From Rhodobacteraceae bacterium DSL-40 (GTDB lineage Bacteria > Pseudomonadota > Alphaproteobacteria > Rhodobacterales > Rhodobacteraceae), in contig QKPN01000005.1 in the NCBI GenBank assembly GCA_003258405.1, forward strand, positions 62,001 through 126,000: a DNA stretch of 64,000 nt. The letters are read 5' to 3'. Made by a program: the position numbers and the translations under genes. Under the pieces are notes generated by a model. That model was not told where the DNA came from. It saw nothing but the letters and a program-made list of their open reading frames with translations, and made no database searches. This document shows, one piece after another, positions 45,956 through 54,911 of this stretch (positions are counted from its first letter, which is position 1; every line of letters starts with the position of its first letter).

Positions 45956-47518
45956 ATGATCCGAACCTTGTCCCGCGGGGTCTTCCTCGCGATCTGCGTC
46001 GTGCTATGGACCGGTGCTGCGCAGGCACAACAGCATGCCGCACTCGTCATGGACGCCCGTACCGGCAAGGTTGTATACTCGCAAAACGCCGATACGCCGG
46101 TGCATCCGGCGTCGCTCACCAAGATGATGACGCTTTATATTGTCTTCGATCAGGTGCGGCAGGGGCGGCTTTCCCTCGATCAGAAGGTGCGAATCTCCGC
46201 CCATGCCGCCAGCGAGCCGCCCTCCAAGCTGGGACTGCGCCCGGGCCAGGAGATCGAGCTGCGCTATCTCATCCGTGCAGCGGCGGTGAAGTCGGCCAAC
46301 GATGCGGCGACGGCGCTCGGCGAGACGGTGGCAGGCTCCGAATCGGCCTTCGCCAATCTCATGAACAGCTACGCGGCCGCGATGGGCATGCGGAACACGC
46401 AGTTCAAGAACGCGAACGGCCTGACCAGGACGGGGCACATGTCCACCGCCCGCGACATGGCGCTGCTCGGCCGGCGGATGGTTTACGATTTTCCGCAGTA
46501 CTACAATCTCTTCAGCCGCCGCTCGACCTCGGCCGGCATCAAGACGGTGAACAACACCAACCGCCGCCTGCTCGATGCCTATCCGGGCGCTGACGGCATC
46601 AAGACAGGCTATACCCGCGCCGCGGGCTTCAACCTCGTCTCCTCGGCCAGGAAAGGCGACAAGCGGGTGATCGTGGCTGTCCTCGGCGGCAAGAGCACGG
46701 CTGCGCGCAATGCCGAGGTGATGCGGCTCATGGATCTCGGCTTCGGCAAGATGCCGCGCTACGCCAAGCTCGATCCGCCGGCGTCGCTGCGGATGCGGAC
46801 CGTCGCGGTGGCGAGCGCCGCGCCGAGCGCGGCCGCCTTGGCGGCGCCGAGCGCGCCCGCGAAGGCTCTGGCCGGGTCCACTTCCGGGATTGCGGTGGCA
46901 CGGGTTGCCCAGCTCAGCCGGAGCACGCGGCCGATTCCCCGTTCGGTGGGCTGGGCTTCCGGCCCGATCGCGCGCAATTCCGAAAGCATCGCAGCGGCCA
47001 TCGCCGAAGTGAATGCAGAGCTTGCCAGCGCGAATGTCTCGAAGAGCCGCGTCGATCTCGGGGGGCTGATCGGCCGCCCGGCCCCGCGGCCGGATGACGG
47101 GACCACCGAAAGCGCACCCATGGCGGTGGCTTCGGCGGGATCGGCCTCCACCTTTGCCGCTTCGGCAGCGAATGCAGCACCCCGGCCCGCGGCGGTCGCC
47201 ACGGAAGTTCCGCCGGCCCGCACGGTGCCGGTGTCGCTGACCACCAGCGAGCCCACCAGCACCGGCGGCCACGAATGGGGCGTCCAGATCGGCGTGCACC
47301 GGGCGAAGGCCGATGCAGAGCGCCAGCTCCTGACCACCGCCCTCAAGGACGTGCCGCAGCTCTCCGGCAGCCTCCGGCGCATCGAATCGTCGAACGTGAG
47401 CGGCGTCACCATCTACCGCGCCCAGTTCGTCGGGCTGAGCCAGGAGAGTGCGGTTTCGGCCTGCCGCGCTCTGCAGCAGCTCGATTCGGATTGTGCTCCG
47501 ATCGCACCGGGCACCTGA
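45956..47518 (+). CDS. D-alanyl-D-alanine carboxypeptidase with C-terminal SPOR domain
   Basis: A 520-residue secreted penicillin-binding protein. Signal peptide to about AAQAQQH; peptidase S11 domain (residues about 25-270) with S53-L-T-K56, the SxN motif in VKSANDAAT and KTG in GIKTGYTRA. A roughly 170-residue Ala/Ser/Pro-rich linker follows and the last 75 residues (HEWGVQIGVHRAKADAERQL) form a SPOR domain that binds denuded peptidoglycan at the septum. It trims pentapeptide stems. ATG 45956 follows GGAGG. Confidence 0.92.
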   Translation: MIRTLSRGVFLAICVVLWTGAAQAQQHAALVMDARTGKVVYSQNADTPVHPASLTKMMTLYIVFDQVRQGRLSLDQKVRISAHAASEPPSKLGLRPGQEIELRYLIRAAAVKSANDAATALGETVAGSESAFANLMNSYAAAMGMRNTQFKNANGLTRTGHMSTARDMALLGRRMVYDFPQYYNLFSRRSTSAGIKTVNNTNRRLLDAYPGADGIKTGYTRAAGFNLVSSARKGDKRVIVAVLGGKSTAARNAEVMRLMDLGFGKMPRYAKLDPPASLRMRTVAVASAAPSAAALAAPSAPAKALAGSTSGIAVARVAQLSRSTRPIPRSVGWASGPIARNSESIAAAIAEVNAELASANVSKSRVDLGGLIGRPAPRPDDGTTESAPMAVASAGSASTFAASAANAAPRPAAVATEVPPARTVPVSLTTSEPTSTGGHEWGVQIGVHRAKADAERQLLTTALKDVPQLSGSLRRIESSNVSGVTIYRAQFVGLSQESAVSACRALQQLDSDCAPIAPGT

Positions 47519-47546
47519 CCGGGACCTTTTCCTCGCGCACCTTCGG

Positions 47547-47580
47547 CGCCGCCCTCCTCGGAGCGCGGCGTCTTTCTTTT
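47547..47580 (+). terminator. Intrinsic terminator after the carboxypeptidase gene
   Basis: CGCCGCCCTCC (47547-47557) pairs with GGAGCGCGGCG (47560-47570), one mismatch, followed by TCTTTCTTTT. Confidence 0.75.
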
Positions 47581-47594
47581 GCGGGGGAAGGAAA

Positions 47595-48404
47595 TCAGGC
47601 CGCGACGGAGGCTGCGGGCAGGTCAAGGGCGCGCACGAGGTCGCGTACTTCCTGGCGCGCGGCGATGTTCGACATCGTCATGGCCTGGGGATCGTCACCG
47701 CGCAGATCGAGCAGGGTGAGGCCGGAGAGGAAGAGCTCGCGGAAGATCACCCGCTCCGAGAAGCCCGGCGCGATCCGGAAACCGATGCGGCTCGCCAGTT
47801 CATCCAGCGCGGCCCCGACGCGGCGCTTGTTGCGTGCGTCGAAGGTCGACATGCGGTTCCGGAGCACTACCCAGTCCATCGGCGCCCGGCCGGCCGTGGC
47901 GCGGTTCTGGCGGGCCTTCCAGACCATCTCGGAATAGAGCGAGGGCCCGAGGATATGGCCGTCCACCGGATCGAGGCGGGCCAGCATGTCGAAATCGACA
48001 AGGCTGTCGTTGAGCGGTGTGACGAGGATATCGGCCGCGGCATGGGCGGCGCGGGAGAGCGAGGTGTGCGATCCCGGACAGTCGATGACGATATACTCGC
48101 AATCCCGGCTGAGATCGGCGATCGCCTCGAGGAATCGCTCCTGATCCTCGAGCTCGGCATCGAGCCGGCTGTCGAGATCGCTCGCCTCCACTGCGATCCG
48201 CCGCGGCATGGGCAGGGCGAAGCCGTGCCGCCGCATGTAGTCGTCGCGGTTGTCGAGGTAACGGAAGAGGCTGCGCTGGCGGAGGTCGAAATCCAGCGCC
48301 CCGACGGGATGACCGGCGCGGACGAGCGCGGTGATCACGTGCATGGCGGTGGTCGACTTGCCCGATCCACCCTTCTCGTTTCCCATGACAATGATCTGCG
48401 CCAT
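47595..48404 (-). CDS. mipZ: Division-plane positioning ATPase MipZ
   Basis: A 269-residue ParA/MinD-type ATPase. The deviant Walker A is NEKGGSGKSTT near the N-terminus, switch I FDLRQRSLFRYLDNR is typical of MipZ, and IVIDCPGSHTSLSRAAHAAAD is Walker B. MipZ forms a bipolar gradient through ParB and keeps FtsZ away from the poles in alphaproteobacteria lacking Min. Single gene, convergent with the carboxypeptidase gene; the rpmE terminator lies upstream. Confidence 0.95.
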   Translation of the reverse strand: MAQIIVMGNEKGGSGKSTTAMHVITALVRAGHPVGALDFDLRQRSLFRYLDNRDDYMRRHGFALPMPRRIAVEASDLDSRLDAELEDQERFLEAIADLSRDCEYIVIDCPGSHTSLSRAAHAAADILVTPLNDSLVDFDMLARLDPVDGHILGPSLYSEMVWKARQNRATAGRAPMDWVVLRNRMSTFDARNKRRVGAALDELASRIGFRIAPGFSERVIFRELFLSGLTLLDLRGDDPQAMTMSNIAARQEVRDLVRALDLPAASVAA

Positions 48405-48459
48405 AGATGGGCCCCGTCTTTCCGAGTGTGTGCAGTCCGAACCAGATGGTCAAACCAAA

Positions 48460-48486
48460 TGGAGCGCCCCCAGCGGGAGCGCTCCA
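48460..48486 (-). terminator. Terminator of the rpsP-rplS-rpmE block
   Basis: A 12-bp stem with one wobble pair (TGGAGCGCCCCC with its partner at 48475-48486) and a 3-nt loop, followed on the minus strand by the T-rich ATTTGGTTT. Confidence 0.7.
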
Positions 48487-48521
48487 CAAAATCTAGACGA
48501 TTGGCTTGATTCGCGGAAGGC

Positions 48522-48743
48522 TCAGAAGCCAAGTCCTTCGTATTTCTTCTTGAATTTCGACACGCGGCCGCCGGAGTCGATCAGGCGCTGCGAACCGCCG
48601 GTCCAGGCCGGGTGCGCGCTCGGGTCGATTTCGAGCGCAAGCGTGTCGCCCTCGGCGCCGTAGGTCGAGCGGGTCTGGTAGGTGGTGCCGTCGGTCAGCT
48701 TCACTTCGATGAAGTGATAGTCCGGATGGATGCCTTTTTTCAT
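48522..48743 (-). CDS. rpmE: 50S ribosomal protein L31
   Basis: A 73-residue protein with the L31 pattern [14 protein letters not shown] and [21 protein letters not shown]. It contains no cysteine, so it is the zinc-independent form. It follows rplS after 11 bp as last gene of the rpsP-rimM-trmD-rplS-rpmE block. Confidence 0.97.
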   Translation of the reverse strand: MKKGIHPDYHFIEVKLTDGTTYQTRSTYGAEGDTLALEIDPSAHPAWTGGSQRLIDSGGRVSKFKKKYEGLGF

Positions 48744-48754
48744 CGCAGCTCTCC

Positions 48755-49138
48755 TCAGGCCTTTGCTTCGGCTTTGGGCTTGTAGTTGGACTTCTCGACG
48801 ATGCGGGCCGATTTGCCGCGGCGCTCGCGCAGGTAGTAGAGCTTGGCGCGGCGGACCTTGCCGCGGCGGACCACGGTGATCGAATCGATGTTCGGCGAGT
48901 GGAGCGGGAACACACGCTCGACGCCTTCGCCGAAGGAAATCTTGCGGACGGTGAAGCTTGCGCCGATGCCCGCGCCGCCGTTGCGGCTGATGCAGACGCC
49001 TTCATAGGCCTGCACGCGCGAGCGGCTGCCTTCCGTCACCTTGTAGCCGACGCGCACGGTGTCGCCGGCGGAGAAATCGGGAATCTCCTTGGCCAGAGCG
49101 GCAATCTGCTCGGCCTCGAGTTCAGCGATGAGGTTCAT
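48755..49138 (-). CDS. rplS: 50S ribosomal protein L19
   Basis: A 127-residue ribosomal protein at the 30S/50S interface. [45 protein letters not shown] and [23 protein letters not shown] are the family blocks; a short basic tail follows. Start overlaps the trmD stop by four bases. Confidence 0.98.
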   Translation of the reverse strand: MNLIAELEAEQIAALAKEIPDFSAGDTVRVGYKVTEGSRSRVQAYEGVCISRNGGAGIGASFTVRKISFGEGVERVFPLHSPNIDSITVVRRGKVRRAKLYYLRERRGKSARIVEKSNYKPKAEAKA

Positions 49139-49947
49139 CCTCTGTCGTCCTTCTCAAGCTCGCCTTCATCGGCGATGATCTGCGCGTCCGAGAGCTCTGT
49201 CTCTCCTGCCGGGTCCGCATATGCGGCGCGGGGCTGCTGCCCTGCCACATAGGCCCGCCAGAGGTCGGGACGACGTTCCTTGGTCAGCCTTTCCGCCTGG
49301 GAGCGTCGCCAGCTGGCGATCCGTCCGTGATGGCCCGAGAGGAGAACCTCGGGTATCGCGTGACCTTCCCATTCGGTCGGGCGGGTATATTGCGGATGCT
49401 CCAAAAGACCGGACGAAAACGATTCCTCGACCGGCGACTCAGGATTACCCAGAACGCGGGGTATAAGCCGAACGCAGGCATCGATCAAGGCCATCGCGGC
49501 GATTTCACCCCCCGTCAGGATGAAATCCCCGAGCGAGACCTCGATGACCTGCCGCGCCCGCAGCACGCGCTCGTCAAGTCCTTCGAAACGCCCGCAAAAG
49601 AGCGTGACGCCGGCGCCGTCCGCGAGGCGCCGGGCCAGGGCCTGGTCGAGCCGCGGGCCGCGGGGGGAGAGGTAGATCACCGGCCAGTCGGCCCGCACAT
49701 GCCCGCTCTCGGCCGCATCGATGGCGCGGGCCGCGACATCGGCCTTCAGGACCATGCCGGCCCCGCCGCCTGCGGGCGTGTCATCGACGCTGCGGTGCCG
49801 GTCAGTGGCGAAGTCGCGAATCTGGTAGGTCTCGAGTCCCCAGAGCCCATCGGCGAGCGCCCGGCCGGTGAGGGAGGTGCCGAGCGGCCCGGGAAACATC
49901 TCGGGAAAGAGTGTCAGGACGCGGGCGGTCCAGACCGGCTCAGTCAT
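49135..49947 (-). CDS. trmD: tRNA (guanine37-N1)-methyltransferase
   Basis: A 270-residue SPOUT methyltransferase that makes m1G37 and prevents frameshifting. The trefoil-knot SAM site is [11 protein letters not shown] and [11 protein letters not shown], with [11 protein letters not shown] between; the catalytic Asp of the family lies in the N-terminal GGGAGMVLK region partner helix. It is longer than the E. coli enzyme by a C-terminal extension of about 20 residues. ATG 49947 lies in the end of rimM. Confidence 0.96.
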   Translation of the reverse strand: MTEPVWTARVLTLFPEMFPGPLGTSLTGRALADGLWGLETYQIRDFATDRHRSVDDTPAGGGAGMVLKADVAARAIDAAESGHVRADWPVIYLSPRGPRLDQALARRLADGAGVTLFCGRFEGLDERVLRARQVIEVSLGDFILTGGEIAAMALIDACVRLIPRVLGNPESPVEESFSSGLLEHPQYTRPTEWEGHAIPEVLLSGHHGRIASWRRSQAERLTKERRPDLWRAYVAGQQPRAAYADPAGETELSDAQIIADEGELEKDDRG

Positions 49948-50461
49948 CCTCGCCCCCGTCGAGCCCCGGCGGCGGGTCGGCGACAACGCGCCCGCCCGCG
50001 AGATCGACGGTCGGAACCGCCTCGCGGGTGAAGGGCAGCAGGAGCGGCGGCTGGCCCGGCCGCGCCACCTCCAGAATGTCGCCCGCGCCGTGATCCATCA
50101 CCGCCTTGATCCGCCCGATCTCGGCCCCGCCCGCATCCACGACCAGAAGGCCGATCAGATCGGTGTGGTAGAACTCGTCGTCGGGCAGGGAGGGCAGCCG
50201 GTCGCGCGGCGCGTAGAGCCGGGTGCCCTTGAGGGCCTCGGCGGCTTCGCGGTCACCGACGCCGGTCAGACGCGCGGCAAAGGCGCCCGAGAGCGGACGA
50301 AGGAGCGTCACGCCGAAGCTGCGGCCGTCCTCGGTGAGGAGCGGCGCATAATCGGCGATGTCTTCCGGCACCGCGCAGAACGACTTGAGGCGTACAGCAC
50401 CCTGTACGCCCCAGGCGCCCGCGAGCGCCCCGAGACAGACGAGATCGGGCCGTCTGGCCAT
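49940..50461 (-). CDS. rimM: 16S rRNA processing protein RimM
   Basis: A 173-residue maturation factor for the 30S head. N-terminal RimM domain with [19 protein letters not shown], then the PRC-barrel with [21 protein letters not shown] and a C-terminal [16 protein letters not shown], all typical. Its 3' end overlaps trmD by 8 bp and rpsP is upstream, the conserved order of this operon. Confidence 0.95.
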   Translation of the reverse strand: MARRPDLVCLGALAGAWGVQGAVRLKSFCAVPEDIADYAPLLTEDGRSFGVTLLRPLSGAFAARLTGVGDREAAEALKGTRLYAPRDRLPSLPDDEFYHTDLIGLLVVDAGGAEIGRIKAVMDHGAGDILEVARPGQPPLLLPFTREAVPTVDLAGGRVVADPPPGLDGGEDD

Positions 50462-50506
50462 GACCGTGCTCCTGCCCGCCGCCGTCGGGGCGGCGCTTGC
50501 CGTGCC

Positions 50507-50881
50507 TTATTCGGCAGCGGCGTCCTCGGTCGCTGCGGCCGCAGCGGCGGCTTTCTCGGCACGTTCCTTCGCGCGGGCCTGCGCGGCCTTGCCCGGCTCG
50601 CCCTGCTTGGGGTTGCTGCGGGTCTTCGCGGTGGTGACGCCGGCGGCTTCGAGGAAGCGGCTCACGCGGTCGGTGGCCTGCGCGCCCTGGCCGAGCCAGT
50701 ACTGCACACGCTCGAGGTCCATCTGGACGCGCTTCTCGTCGCCCTTCGGCAGCAGCGGGTTGTAGGTGCCGAGCTTCTCGATGAAGCGGCCATCACGCGC
50801 CATGCGGCTGTCGGCGGCGACGATGGAGTAATGGGGGCGTTTCTTGGACCCGCCGCGGGCGAGCCGGATCTTCATTGCCAT
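50507..50881 (-). CDS. rpsP: 30S ribosomal protein S16
   Basis: A 124-residue protein with [41 protein letters not shown] and [18 protein letters not shown]. The last 40 residues are an Ala/Lys/Glu-rich extension common in alphaproteobacteria. Gene order chorismate mutase-rpsP-rimM. Confidence 0.97.
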   Translation of the reverse strand: MAMKIRLARGGSKKRPHYSIVAADSRMARDGRFIEKLGTYNPLLPKGDEKRVQMDLERVQYWLGQGAQATDRVSRFLEAAGVTTAKTRSNPKQGEPGKAAQARAKERAEKAAAAAAATEDAAAE

Positions 50882-50897
50882 GGGTCTTGTCTCCTGT

Positions 50898-51227
50898 TCA
50901 TGGACGGGGGCCGGGCTTCTGCCCGTTTTCGAGATGTCTCTCGTGATGCCTGATCACTTCGGAAATGATGAAGTTCAGGAATTTCTTGGCGAATTCGGGG
51001 TCGAGATCGGCTTCGTGCGCGAGCCGTTCGAGCCGTTCGATCTGCACCGACTCGCGTGCGGGGTCGGAGGGCGGCAGCTCGTGCTGCGCCTTGAGGCGTC
51101 CGACCGCCTGCGTGTGCTTGAAACGCTCGGCGAGCGTGAAGACGAGAATCGCATCGAGCCGGTCGATCGATTCCCGGTGCCCCTTCAGCAGATCGGCGGC
51201 GCGGCGGATGGTCTCGGCATCGGTCAT
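50898..51227 (-). CDS. AroQ-type chorismate mutase
   Basis: A 109-residue helical protein that converts chorismate to prephenate. The AroQ helix 1 is [20 protein letters not shown], with the basic residues of [13 protein letters not shown] and the later [21 protein letters not shown] helix. Its place between ffh and rpsP is common in Rhodobacteraceae. ATG 51227 follows GGAGGGG; the upstream frame was rejected. Confidence 0.9.
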   Translation of the reverse strand: MTDAETIRRAADLLKGHRESIDRLDAILVFTLAERFKHTQAVGRLKAQHELPPSDPARESVQIERLERLAHEADLDPEFAKKFLNFIISEVIRHHERHLENGQKPGPRP

Positions 51228-51306
51228 GCGAGCCCCTCCGGTGCGATCCGCCGGAAACGCCCGAAGCCAGCGCCCTGCCAAGCGGTGGCGAGGTCGATGC
51301 GCATCG

Positions 51307-52794
51307 TCATTTCTTCTTGCCCAGACCGGAGAGGCCGGGGGGGAGCGCCATGCCGCCCGGCAGTCCGCCGCCCGGGGGCATCGCGCCGGGCATCCCGCCC
51401 GGCAGCCCGCCGCCACCCGGAGCCATGCCGCCCGCACCCTTGCCGAGCAGGCCGCCGAGACCGCCGCGCATCAGCTTCTTCATGCCGCCCTTGCCGCCCA
51501 TCTTCTTCATGACGTCGGCCATCTGGCGGTGCATCTTGAGGAGCTTGTTGAGATCGGCCACGTCCATGCCCGCGCCCGCGGCAATGCGCTTCTTGCGGCT
51601 CGCCTGAAGCAGGGCCGGGTTGCGGCGCTCCTGCTTGGTCATCGAATCGATGAGCGCGATCTGGCGGCGCAGAACCTTGTCATCGAGCCCGGCGCTTTCC
51701 ATCTGCTGGGCCATCTTGCCCATGCCCGGAAGCATCCCCATGATGCCCTGCATGCCGCCCATCTTCATCATCTGCTCGAGCTGGCCCTTGAGGTCGTTCA
51801 TGTTGAACTGACCCTTCTGGAACCGCTTCATCATCCGCTCGGCGGCTTCGCGCTCGAGGGTTTCCTGCGCCTTCTCGACGAGGGAGACGATATCGCCCAT
51901 GCCGAGGATGCGGCCGGCGACGCGTTCGGGGTGGAATTCCTCCAGCGCGTCCATCTTCTCGCCGAGGCCGACGAACTTGATGGGCTTGCCGGTGACGGCG
52001 CGCATCGAGAGCGCGGCGCCGCCGCGGCCGTCGCCGTCCATGCGGGTGAGCGCGACGCCCGAGATGCCGATGCGGCCGTCGAACTGCTCGGCCACGTTGA
52101 CCGCGTCCTGACCGGTGAGGCCGTCGACCACGAGGATGGTCTCGTGCGGCTTCGTTGCATCGCGGACGGCTTCGACCTCGGTCATCAGCTCGTCGTCGAT
52201 ATGCAGGCGGCCGGCGGTGTCGAGCATGACGACATCATAGCCGCCGAGGGTCGCCTGCTGCTTGGCGCGCTTGGCGATGGCAACCGCGTTCTGACCGGCG
52301 ACGATCGGCAGGGTATCGACGCCGACCTGGGTGCCGAGGACCGCGAGCTGTTCCATCGCCGCCGGGCGGCGGGTGTCGAGCGAGGCCATGAGCACGCGCT
52401 TGCCCTCGCGCTCCTTGAGGCGCTTGGCGAGTTTCGCGGTGGTGGTGGTCTTGCCCGAGCCCTGCAGGCCGACCATCAGGATCGGGGCAGGGGGGCTGTC
52501 GATGCGCAGGGCGCCGGCGGTCGCGTCGTCGCCGGCCAGCATCTCGATCAGCGCGTCATGCACGATCTTCACGACCTGCTGGCCCGGCGTCACCGATTTG
52601 GTGACCGCCTGGCCCCGGGCGCTTTCGGAGACCTTCTTGATGAAATCGCGGGCGACGGACAGCGAGACGTCGGCCTCGAGGAGCGCCACGCGCACTTCGC
52701 GCAGGGCCGTCGAGATGTCCTCGTCGCTCAGCGCCCCCTGTTTGGTGAGCTTGCCGAAGACGCCGGAAAGCCGGTCGGACAGGTTCTCGAACAT
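51307..52794 (-). CDS. ffh: Signal recognition particle protein Ffh
   Basis: A 495-residue SRP54 GTPase that binds 4.5S RNA and signal peptides. N domain, then G1 GLQGSGKTTT, G2 DTRRPAAMEQL, G3 DTAGRLHID, G4 TRMDGDGRGGAA and the GLGEKMDALEEFHPER segment; the C-terminal M domain is Met/Gly-rich and ends in a long Gly/Pro/Met repeat tail. It heads the operon behind a promoter at 52934-52962. No 4.5S RNA gene was found nearby. Confidence 0.97.
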   Translation of the reverse strand: MFENLSDRLSGVFGKLTKQGALSDEDISTALREVRVALLEADVSLSVARDFIKKVSESARGQAVTKSVTPGQQVVKIVHDALIEMLAGDDATAGALRIDSPPAPILMVGLQGSGKTTTTAKLAKRLKEREGKRVLMASLDTRRPAAMEQLAVLGTQVGVDTLPIVAGQNAVAIAKRAKQQATLGGYDVVMLDTAGRLHIDDELMTEVEAVRDATKPHETILVVDGLTGQDAVNVAEQFDGRIGISGVALTRMDGDGRGGAALSMRAVTGKPIKFVGLGEKMDALEEFHPERVAGRILGMGDIVSLVEKAQETLEREAAERMMKRFQKGQFNMNDLKGQLEQMMKMGGMQGIMGMLPGMGKMAQQMESAGLDDKVLRRQIALIDSMTKQERRNPALLQASRKKRIAAGAGMDVADLNKLLKMHRQMADVMKKMGGKGGMKKLMRGGLGGLLGKGAGGMAPGGGGLPGGMPGAMPPGGGLPGGMALPPGLSGLGKKK

Positions 52795-52912
52795 AAGGCC
52801 GCGTGCCCCCTCGATCAGCGGCGCCGAAACGCCCTCAAGCAGCTATCGCGCCGGTGGGCGCAACGCGCTGACCGACGGCGATCCTGAAACATGACAGGAC
52901 CGGAGAAGATGG

Positions 52913-52962
52913 ATTCTCCGGAGAATTGGCCTTGCCTTACAGAAAGCAGGGGGCCGGGTCAA
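52913..52962 (-). promoter_or_regulatory. Putative ffh promoter and initial palindrome
   Basis: Minus-strand -35 TTGACC (52957-52962), 17-bp spacer, -10 TAAGGC (52934-52939). The exact 14-bp palindrome ATTCTCCGGAGAAT (52913-52926) begins right where transcription would start. The rest of the gap up to the porin terminator holds no gene. Confidence 0.45.
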
Positions 52963-53053
52963 GACCCGCAGCGGAGCCTCGCGCGCGGAGTTCCCGCGGC
53001 AGGGACCGGGGGGTGCGGTGGCGGCGCGGGCAGGCAGGAAAAGGCTTGAAACA

Positions 53054-53085
53054 AAAAGAAAAGGCGGACCCGAAGGCCCGCCTTT
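53054..53085 (-). terminator. Intrinsic terminator of the porin gene
   Basis: Minus-strand 11-bp stem with one wobble pair around a TTCG tetraloop (stem arms 53060-53070 and 53075-53085), followed by a T-rich tail TTTTCTTTTTG. Confidence 0.9.
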
Positions 53086-53108
53086 CCCTCTCACTGTCCC
53101 GTTCGGGA

Positions 53109-54131
53109 TCAGAATGCCATGTCGATACCGAAGTCGGCGACCACGGTGTCGGAGAAGTTGTCCTGGATGCCGCCCTTGACGGACGCGCCGCCGCCGAGGT
53201 CATACATCGCGGAGAATTCGTAGGCGTCGTCGCCGTCCCATTCGTCCGCACCGCCGTCACCGCTGATGAACGTGGTGTAGTAGGCACCGACGCTGAGGGC
53301 GTCAAAGCTGTACTGGGCGCCAACGCCGAGGGTTTCCCAGGCGTCCGGGCCGTCGAAGTCAACGCTGGAGTAGATGACGTTCATGTCGAAGTCACCAGCG
53401 CCGAAGCCGACCATCGCGCTCCACTGGTCGCCGTCGTTACCGGTGAAGCTGTTCGTGACTTCCACGACTTCGTTGGTGACGGGGTCGAGCCGGTAGCCGC
53501 CGAAGGAGTTAACTTCGAAGCCCTTGAAGTTGTAGTAGCCAGCGCCGATCGAGAGATCGAAGCCGCCCACGGTGCCGGCATAGCCAGCGCCGACGCCGAC
53601 GTCGTTCAGGCTGTGGTCGGACGACAGCGACAGACCGAAGCCGGCGATGTCGAAGTCATAACGCACGGTCGGGCGGGCGTCGGGGTTGGCAACGAAGTTG
53701 TCGTCGTCGAGCGAGCCGCCGTTCGAGATGAAGATCGTTTCATCCCAATCGTTCAGACCGGTCAGCGAGAAGTCGCCGTAGAGGTCGCCGACCCACTGCT
53801 CGTCTGCACCGTTGGTGTCGCCGAAGGTCAGGGTGCCGAAGGCGCCCGACACGAAGGCCGAACCGGCGCGGCCGTTGTCGGCGGCGTCGATGCTGCCGTC
53901 GACGACCTGGTCGGCGCGCATGTCGGCACCGAAGGTGATGCCGGAATCGGTTTCACCGGTCATGGTGACGCCGAAACGGGTCCGCGACGTCGTCTGAAGT
54001 TTGTTGTCAGCGTCGTCGTTGTAGTAGAGGCCGAGCCGGGCGCTGCCGTAAAGGGTGATGCCCTGGGCGAAAGCCGCGCCGCCAACCGCCAGAGCGGCGA
54101 AAGCAGTGCTGGCGAAGAGAACCTTCTTCAT
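53109..54131 (-). CDS. Outer-membrane porin, Rhodobacter type
   Basis: A 340-residue general-diffusion porin. Signal peptide ends at GGAAFAQG; the mature part starts ITLYGSARLGLYY, alternates amphipathic beta strands with acidic loops and ends in the outer-membrane signature AF with terminal Phe. Asp-rich loops (DWDETIFISNGGSLDDDN) and strand patterns match Rhodobacter capsulatus-type 16-strand porins. Strong terminator and low-energy codons suggest high expression. Single gene. Confidence 0.93.
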   Translation of the reverse strand: MKKVLFASTAFAALAVGGAAFAQGITLYGSARLGLYYNDDADNKLQTTSRTRFGVTMTGETDSGITFGADMRADQVVDGSIDAADNGRAGSAFVSGAFGTLTFGDTNGADEQWVGDLYGDFSLTGLNDWDETIFISNGGSLDDDNFVANPDARPTVRYDFDIAGFGLSLSSDHSLNDVGVGAGYAGTVGGFDLSIGAGYYNFKGFEVNSFGGYRLDPVTNEVVEVTNSFTGNDGDQWSAMVGFGAGDFDMNVIYSSVDFDGPDAWETLGVGAQYSFDALSVGAYYTTFISGDGGADEWDGDDAYEFSAMYDLGGGASVKGGIQDNFSDTVVADFGIDMAF

Positions 54132-54379
54132 CGCTATCCTCGTGTTTCTCGCTTGAAACCTATTCTCAAACCCGGTTCATCCGGATCAGGTGAGGCTTTC
54201 TTCCCTCATTGGGGGGGCGAGGGTCAAGAAATTGAAAAGTCAGGCAGGCTTTGACTCAACCAATGATGCACCTTTGCCACAGTGCGGGTCGCCGCCGGGC
54301 GGCGGCTTTGCTCTTGCCGCTCGGACGGCGAGACTTTACACACCCTGAGCAGGAATATGGCTCGGTCATTGGCAGGTTC

Positions 54380-54862
54380 GTGAGCAGGATCTTTCACATA
54401 ATCGCGGGAGTTGCTCTCGCCGGCGGGCTCGCCGCCTGTGGCGATGCGGAGCTTCAGGCGCAGCGCAACGAGGAGCGCCGCCAGGAAGAGCTCGAGATCA
54501 GCGACGAGTCGTTCTTCGATCTGTTCCGGAATCAGCGGAATCCCGATCAAGGCGTGCTCATCAATCGCTTCCTCTGGCAGGCGTCGCTCGACACGCTCTC
54601 CTTCCTGCCGCTCGACACCGCCGATCCCTTTGCCGGCGTCATTCTCACCGGCTGGGGCAGTGTCGCCGGTGGCGGCAGTTACCGTGTGACCGTGCTGATC
54701 GACGATCCCGCGCTGGACGCAAGCTCGCTCAAGGTTGCCGCGTTCCGGCAGCAGGGCGGCCGCGCCGTGCCGGTCTCCGATGCCGAGAACAACCAGCTCG
54801 AGGATGCGATCCTCACCCGGGCCCGGCAGCTCCGCATCGCCGATTCCGAGCGCCGGAACTAA
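54380..54862 (+). CDS. DUF3576 lipoprotein
   Basis: A 160-residue exported protein. The GTG start at 54380 gives a signal peptide VSRIFHIIAGVALAGG with lipobox LAAC, so mature residue 1 is Cys near position 19. The conserved part is ESFFDLFRNQRNPDQGVLINRFLWQASLDTLSFLPL and FAGVILTGWGSV, the family found before leuS in many alphaproteobacteria. Function unknown; likely an envelope assembly partner since lptE follows leuS (inference). Earlier in-frame codons would put a long charged stretch before the signal peptide. Confidence 0.85.
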   Translation: MSRIFHIIAGVALAGGLAACGDAELQAQRNEERRQEELEISDESFFDLFRNQRNPDQGVLINRFLWQASLDTLSFLPLDTADPFAGVILTGWGSVAGGGSYRVTVLIDDPALDASSLKVAAFRQQGGRAVPVSDAENNQLEDAILTRARQLRIADSERRN

Positions 54863-54911
54863 GGGCGCCCGCGCGCGCCCGCATGCAAGACTTTAAGGAA
54901 GTGGATGACCC

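Noticed and set aside
52795-53050. A 4.5S SRP RNA gene beside ffh
   Set aside because: The conserved GGTCAGGTCCGGAAGGAAGCAGCC-like core is not present in this gap.
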